Origin: Acidobacteriota bacterium
Lineage (GTDB): Bacteria > Acidobacteriota > Terriglobia > Acidiferrales > UBA7541
Length of the DNA stretch: 64,000 nt
Reading direction: 5' to 3'
NCBI GenBank assembly: GCA_013289585.1
Contig: JABCZR010000011.1
Span: forward strand, 62,001 to 126,000
The position numbers were made by a program, and so were the translations under genes. The notes beneath the pieces are model-generated. The model was given only the letters and a program-made list of their open reading frames with translations. It made no database searches and was not told the origin of the DNA. Position 1 is the stretch's first letter. Each line of letters begins with the position of its first letter. Below are positions 59,526 through 64,000 of this stretch, piece by piece.

Positions 59526-62360
59526 ATGGCCGAACCACTGGAACTGAAGAAAACACTGAACCTGCCGAAAACCGATTTTGCCATGAAGGCCAGTCTGCCG
59601 CAGAACGAGCCCAAACAGCTCGAAGCCTGGTACGCCGGCAACATCTACGAGCGCATTCTGGAGACGCGCAAAGGCAATCCGCTGTTCGTCTTGCATGATG
59701 GCCCGCCGTATCCCACGGGAGAAATTCACCTCGGCACGGGCCTGAACAAAATCCTGAAGGATCTGGTCGTCAAGACCAAGAGCATGGCGGGTCACTACGC
59801 CCCGTACGTGCCGGGATGGGATTGCCACGGCTTGCCAATCGAAACGCAGGTGGAAAAGGAGTTGGGCGGAAAAGGAAAAGTGCCCCCGGCGGAGTTTCGA
59901 AAGATGTGCCGGCAATTCGCGTTGCGCTTCGTCGAGCAGCACAAAAAAGATTTCAAGCGCCTCGGCATTTTCGGCCGGTGGAACGATCCCTATCTGACCA
60001 TGAGCCATGAGTATGAAGCCACCATCGCCGGCGCGTTTCTCGATTTCATGGAAAAGGGCTATGTTTACCGCGGACGCAAGCCGGTGTATTGGTGTCTCTA
60101 CGACAGCACGGCGCTGGCGGAAGCCGAAGTCGAGTACGAAGACCACACCAGCCCCTCGATCTGGGTGAAGTTTGGAGTGGTGGGCGGCGGAAAAGGCGAT
60201 GTGGCGAAAATCGCGAGCGATGTGAGTGCGGTCATTTGGACCACTACGCCGTGGACGCTGCCTCACAATCGCGCGCTGGCATTTCATCCCGATTTCGATT
60301 ACGTCGTCGTTGACACCGAAAAGGGCGCGCTGCTCCTCGCCGCCGACCGCGTTACGGCGTTGCAGGCCGAGTGCGATATCAATGAAGTCAAAGTCCGCGC
60401 CACGTTCAAAGGCCGCGATTTCGAAGGCATGAAGTTTCAGCATCCCTTCTTGCCGATCCAGGTGCCGGGAATTTTGGCGGATTATGTGACCCTGGATCAG
60501 GGCAGCGGCATCGTCCACACCGCTCCCGGCCATGGCGCCGACGATTTTATTTCCGGCCAGAAATATGGACTGGAAGTTTACGCGCCGCTCGACGACAAGG
60601 GCGTTTATCTCGAAGGTTTGCCGGAATACAAAGGCAAAGATGTTTTCACGGCGAATCCCATCATCGTGAAATTGCTGGCCGATCGTGGCGCGCTACTCGG
60701 CCATCACGAATATAAGCATAGTTATCCGCACTGCTGGCGTTGCCACAATCCCGTGATTTTTCGCGCCACCGAGCAGTGGTTCATCAAGATGGACCAGGCC
60801 GCGCACGGAAAAGAGAAAACGCTGCGTGCGGAAGCGCTTGAAGAAATTCACGGAGTGAAGTGGTTCCCCGCCTGGGGCGAAGACCGCATGTACGAAATGA
60901 TCGAGAAGCGCCCGGACTGGTGTGTCTCCCGCCAGCGCTTCTGGGGCGTGCCCATCATTGTTTTTTATTGCGATGCCTGCGGCACGCGACTCGAGGATTT
61001 CAACGCCCTTCGCAACGTCGTGAAATGGTTTGCCAAAGAAGGCGCGGACGCCTGGTACCAGCACACGCCGGAAGAATTGCTCCCGGCGGGAACGAAATGC
61101 CCTTGTGGTGCTTCGAAGTGGCGCAAGGAAAACGACATCCTCGACGTCTGGTTTGATTCCGGCTCTTCGAATCTCTCCGTCCTGAAAGGCGCGGAGTGGC
61201 CCGCCGACGTTTATCTCGAAGGCCCCGATCAATATCGCGGCTGGTTCCATAGCTCGCTTCTGGTGGCCACGGGAATTCGTGACGCGGCGCCGTATCGCGG
61301 CGTCGTCACGCACGGCTGGACGCTCGACGAGCAGGGCCGCCCCATGTCGAAATCCTTGGGCAACACGCTCTATCCCATCGAGATTTGCGAAAAGTGGGGC
61401 GCCGATTTGTTGCGGCTGTGGGTCGGCTCGGTCGAATACCAGGCCGACGTGAAAATGAGCGAACGCGTACTGTCCCAGCTCAGCGAAGCCTATCGCAAGA
61501 TTCGAAATACCTTCCGCTTCGCGCTCGGCAACCTGAACGATTTCGTTCCCTCGCGCGACGCTCTTTCGAACGATCAGCTCGAGGAATTTGACCGCTGGAT
61601 GCTTGATCGTACCTCCGAACTCGTCCGGAAATGCCGCGAATGGTACGCCAGTTACGAATTTCACCGCGTGTATCACGCCATCCACGATTATTGCGTCGTG
61701 GATCTCAGCTCGTTTTATTTCGACGTGCTGAAGGATCGCCTGTATACAAAAGCGCCCAAGAGCAAATCGCGCCGCTCCGCGCAAACCGCCGTCTGGAAAA
61801 TCAGCAGCGCGCTGGTGCGCCTCGCCGCCCCCATCCTCGTTTTTACCACCGAGGAAATCTGGAAATTTTTGCCGAAAGCGCAAAACGGACCGGACAGCGT
61901 CCACATGTCGTTGTTTCCAGAGGCAGAAGCTCTTGCCTCTGGTATTGATAAGTCTGCCGCGGAAAAATGGGAGCGGCTCGCCCAAGTTCGTGCCGCCGTC
62001 CTCGTCACGCTGGAACAAGCCCGCGCCGCCAAAACCATCGGCGGCGGCCTCGAAGCAAAAGTTCGACTGCGGTCGAAAGGACCACTTCTCGAATTGTTGA
62101 AGAAGCATGCCAGCGATCTCCCACAGCTTTTCATCGTTTCGCAAGTGGAAGCCCTACCGTTTGACGGCCCCGTGCAGAGCGAACATCCCGAGCCGTTTCA
62201 CGTGGAGGTAGTTCGGGCCGACGGGAAAAAATGCGAGCGCTGCTGGAACTACTCAATTCACGTCGGCGAAAACGCGCGCTACCCGACCATCTGCGAACGT
62301 TGCACCGCAGCCCTCGCCGAGATCGAAAGCGACGACTCCGCGAAAGTTGCAGTGAGCTGA
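59526..62360 (+). CDS. ileS: Isoleucyl-tRNA synthetase
   Basis: A 944-residue class I synthetase of full length. The HIGH element appears as HLGT in PPYPTGEIHLGTGLNKIL, the KMSKS loop is GRPMSKSLGNT, the editing domain is at about 190-390, and the C-terminal zinc ribbon is CERCWN and CERC. It charges tRNA-Ile with isoleucine. It is the first chromosomal gene right of the integrated element and is followed by lspA, a common order. Confidence 0.96.
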   Translation: MAEPLELKKTLNLPKTDFAMKASLPQNEPKQLEAWYAGNIYERILETRKGNPLFVLHDGPPYPTGEIHLGTGLNKILKDLVVKTKSMAGHYAPYVPGWDCHGLPIETQVEKELGGKGKVPPAEFRKMCRQFALRFVEQHKKDFKRLGIFGRWNDPYLTMSHEYEATIAGAFLDFMEKGYVYRGRKPVYWCLYDSTALAEAEVEYEDHTSPSIWVKFGVVGGGKGDVAKIASDVSAVIWTTTPWTLPHNRALAFHPDFDYVVVDTEKGALLLAADRVTALQAECDINEVKVRATFKGRDFEGMKFQHPFLPIQVPGILADYVTLDQGSGIVHTAPGHGADDFISGQKYGLEVYAPLDDKGVYLEGLPEYKGKDVFTANPIIVKLLADRGALLGHHEYKHSYPHCWRCHNPVIFRATEQWFIKMDQAAHGKEKTLRAEALEEIHGVKWFPAWGEDRMYEMIEKRPDWCVSRQRFWGVPIIVFYCDACGTRLEDFNALRNVVKWFAKEGADAWYQHTPEELLPAGTKCPCGASKWRKENDILDVWFDSGSSNLSVLKGAEWPADVYLEGPDQYRGWFHSSLLVATGIRDAAPYRGVVTHGWTLDEQGRPMSKSLGNTLYPIEICEKWGADLLRLWVGSVEYQADVKMSERVLSQLSEAYRKIRNTFRFALGNLNDFVPSRDALSNDQLEEFDRWMLDRTSELVRKCREWYASYEFHRVYHAIHDYCVVDLSSFYFDVLKDRLYTKAPKSKSRRSAQTAVWKISSALVRLAAPILVFTTEEIWKFLPKAQNGPDSVHMSLFPEAEALASGIDKSAAEKWERLAQVRAAVLVTLEQARAAKTIGGGLEAKVRLRSKGPLLELLKKHASDLPQLFIVSQVEALPFDGPVQSEHPEPFHVEVVRADGKKCERCWNYSIHVGENARYPTICERCTAALAEIESDDSAKVAVS

Positions 62361-62389
62361 CATGCAACTTTGTCCGGCTACGCGCCACC

Positions 62390-62420
62390 TTTGGAGTGCG
62401 GCGGCTCGCCGCCGCTTTTC
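62390..62420 (+). repeat. REP-like palindrome GGAGTGCGGC, copy 2
   Basis: TTTGGAGTGCGGCGGC, a short loop, GCCGCCGC and TTTTC match copy 1 at 8851-8881, with compensating changes that keep the stem. It lies in the ileS-lspA gap. Confidence 0.6.
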
Positions 62421-62504
62421 CCCCAACCACAATCGCCACCAAGTACCCAACTCGGCCTTCTTAGCCTGCTTTCTTTCTCATATCTCCCTGGCCTCAATTA
62501 CTTC

Positions 62505-63020
62505 ATGAATCTTTCCACAAGACTCCGCTGGCTCTGGCTCACGCTCGCCGTGGTTCTGCTCGACCGCGCCACAAAAGCCTGGTTCGAATCGCAAACGCCC
62601 GAAGGCTGGCGCCACGAAGTAATCCACCACTTCATCTATCTCGTCCACGCCAGCAATCCCGGCATCGCTTTCAGTTTCTTTGCCGATTCCGCGTCGCACT
62701 GGACGCGCATCATTCTGATCGCCGGTTCAGTCCTGGTGATCTGTGTCCTAGCCTGGTTTCTTGTAGCCAGCGCCAGCGGTGGCGCGATGACCGCCGCTGG
62801 CCTCGCGCTCCTCCTCGGCGGCGCCACTGGCAACGTCACCGATCGCATTCTCCATGGAGCCGTCACCGATTTTTTCGAAGTCTGGCTGGGCGCCTACCAC
62901 TATCCCGCCTTCAACGTCGCCGATTCCGCCATCACCATCGGCGCAGTCTTGCTCATCGTCGACGTCCTCTTCGGCCCCAAGCACGCCGCTAGTGAAGTTT
63001 CGAAGCGAAGCGCCCGATAG
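62505..63020 (+). CDS. lspA: Lipoprotein signal peptidase (signal peptidase II)
   Basis: A 171-residue four-helix membrane peptidase. The start at 62505 (MNLSTRLRWLW) fits the first helix. Conserved elements are LLDRATKAW, NPGIAFSFF, GGATGNVTDRI (first catalytic Asp) and FNVADSAI (second catalytic Asp). It cleaves lipoprotein signal peptides after lipidation of the +1 Cys. Follows ileS, as in many bacteria. Confidence 0.94.
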   Translation: MNLSTRLRWLWLTLAVVLLDRATKAWFESQTPEGWRHEVIHHFIYLVHASNPGIAFSFFADSASHWTRIILIAGSVLVICVLAWFLVASASGGAMTAAGLALLLGGATGNVTDRILHGAVTDFFEVWLGAYHYPAFNVADSAITIGAVLLIVDVLFGPKHAASEVSKRSAR

Positions 63021-63119
63021 CAGCAAGACGATCTTTTCTTCCAGCCTCTAACGTTCCACCCCCCATGGCAGAGGAAATTGCTCTGGAACGAGATTTCCGG
63101 ATGCGATACGCTCCGCCGC

Positions 63120-63473
63120 ATGTACAAGCGGCTCCTGATCTTCGGGATCACCGGGCTGTTCTTTGTTCTCGGACTGAACTATCTGGTGATCTATCCCTTG
63201 CAGCAGACCGTGACGCGCGAACTGGAGCGCCAGGACAAGGTCTACTGGAGCACCTTCAACGCTGTCGAGCAATTCGGCGCGCAGCCCGACAACGCTTCCG
63301 AGCAAAAAGCCAAGGCCGCGCTGGACGAAGCCCGCGCGAAAGGCTTGAGCAAGACCCGCCAGCTAATCCTTCAGAATTATTTTCAGGACCTCGAACACTG
63401 TTACCAGGGCGACCGCGACGCCTGTAAAAAAGCCAACTCCGACATGAACGACGCCATCCGTGCGCCCCGCTGA
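63120..63473 (+). CDS. Single-helix membrane protein, unknown (117 aa)
   Basis: A 117-residue protein starting MYKRLLIFGITGLFFVLGLN, one anchor helix, then a soluble helical domain (LERQDKVYWSTFNAVEQFG, LSKTRQLILQNYFQDLEHC) with two Cys. It has the look of a periplasmic domain of unknown function. No clear partner nearby. Confidence 0.6.
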   Translation: MYKRLLIFGITGLFFVLGLNYLVIYPLQQTVTRELERQDKVYWSTFNAVEQFGAQPDNASEQKAKAALDEARAKGLSKTRQLILQNYFQDLEHCYQGDRDACKKANSDMNDAIRAPR

Positions 63474-63497
63474 GCCTTTTATTGCAGATCGATACGA

Positions 63498-64000
63498 TTA
63501 GTGACCGGGCTGCGCGAGCGGCCCCGGGATAACGATGATGTAGGCGTCGGGTTGGCCGGGGCGTATCACACGTGGCATGTTCGCGGCCCCGGGCGGTGAC
63601 CCGATGTCTTTATCGGTTGCATAGGGCGCGTAAAACATCAGGTGCGGTGGAATATGCACCAGCTTGTTAGACCCGGGGACCAACAGGTAGCCGCGGTCGG
63701 ACATCATGTACACGATTCCGGGTTTGCTCGGCGCTTTATATTTTCCAGTTTTGTAGCCCTCGTCGATTTCTGTCTTGATCCGCTCTTCGGTCTTGCCCTT
63801 GGCGCGCTGCTCCTCTACGTACAATCGGGTTGACAGTGTGGTCGCGCTTCCTTCGGCATCGAAACAGGTCGGTTCCAGGTTCAGCGGAGTCTGCCGGTCC
63901 ACCAAGCAGGAGAAACCGTTTGTGCCTTCACGAATTTTTACGTAGCCCGTTTGCTCCAGCAGATAGACCGTGGCGTGGCCTGAGATTTCCGGCGGTGCCG
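63498..64000 (-). CDS. Conserved hypothetical protein, C-terminal part
   Basis: The frame is open through the end of the window, so the N-terminus lies beyond it; 167 residues are visible. Segments ATVYLLEQTGYVKIREGTN, LNLEPTCFDAEGS, YMMSDRGYLLVP and APYATDKDIG are beta-rich, and the last 30 residues are Pro/Gly-rich (VIRPGQPDAY, IIVIPGPLAQPGH). Unrecognised family; a periplasmic or surface location is a guess. Confidence 0.65.
   Translation of the reverse strand, partial: APPEISGHATVYLLEQTGYVKIREGTNGFSCLVDRQTPLNLEPTCFDAEGSATTLSTRLYVEEQRAKGKTEERIKTEIDEGYKTGKYKAPSKPGIVYMMSDRGYLLVPGSNKLVHIPPHLMFYAPYATDKDIGSPPGAANMPRVIRPGQPDAYIIVIPGPLAQPGH

Overview
The window reads as a G+C-rich acidobacterial chromosome, most likely a soil Acidobacteriota. 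This is inferred from family content rather than a 16S gene: an M56/BlaR1 peptidase fused to a TIGR03435 soil domain, hopanoid genes hpnJ and hpnI, tandem TonB-family proteins, a large PilX-type pilus operon, and many short intergenic hairpin repeats. No rRNA operon or CRISPR array is present. One tRNA-Gln(CTG) lies at 24839-24912.

Layout. 1-9.6 kb: arginase-family end, MBL hydrolase, methyltransferase, an OmpA-type outer-membrane protein with PKD-like repeats and a clear terminator, an isolated HisKA stub, a secreted amidohydrolase, an alpha/beta hydrolase and a DUF2378-like protein. 9.8-20.2 kb: a membrane protein, an ABC-2 exporter (ATPase plus permease), then an adaptor/TPR/MacB-like permease/TolC export operon and a PLP decarboxylase. 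20.2-24.7 kb: a decayed receiver domain, then hpnJ, two small EamA proteins and hpnI, a hopanoid head-group cluster. 25-31.5 kb: a type IV pseudopilin operon (FimT, PilV, PilW, giant PilX) closed by a strong terminator. 31.6-43.5 kb: GH63-like glucosidase, GNAT, SDR, glycogen debranching enzyme, a TerC-VOC fusion, a secreted protein, Dps and two TonB-family proteins. 59.5-64 kb: ileS, lspA and two hypothetical genes.

The accessory part is about 43.66-59.41 kb, a 15.7-kb integrated element between the TonB genes and ileS. It is bounded by a 12-bp direct repeat, has a tyrosine integrase at its right end, and encodes a primase/RecA-like replication protein followed by an iteron array that looks like a replication origin. 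It also has an HNH nuclease and a P27-type small terminase, but no large terminase, portal, capsid or tail gene. That set matches a phage satellite (PICI-like) better than a prophage. Its cargo includes a tightly coupled AIPR plus SIR2 pair (probable anti-phage defence), a Rap1a/Tai-type immunity protein between two 87-bp direct repeats, a BlaI-BlaR1 pair and several small genes. Two of the small genes share a duplicated operator-like hairpin at their start.

The strongest candidates for something undescribed are the satellite-like element as a whole, its AIPR-SIR2 operon, its origin, and the TerC-VOC fusion outside it. All functional statements come from reading motifs and gene order; no database search was run.
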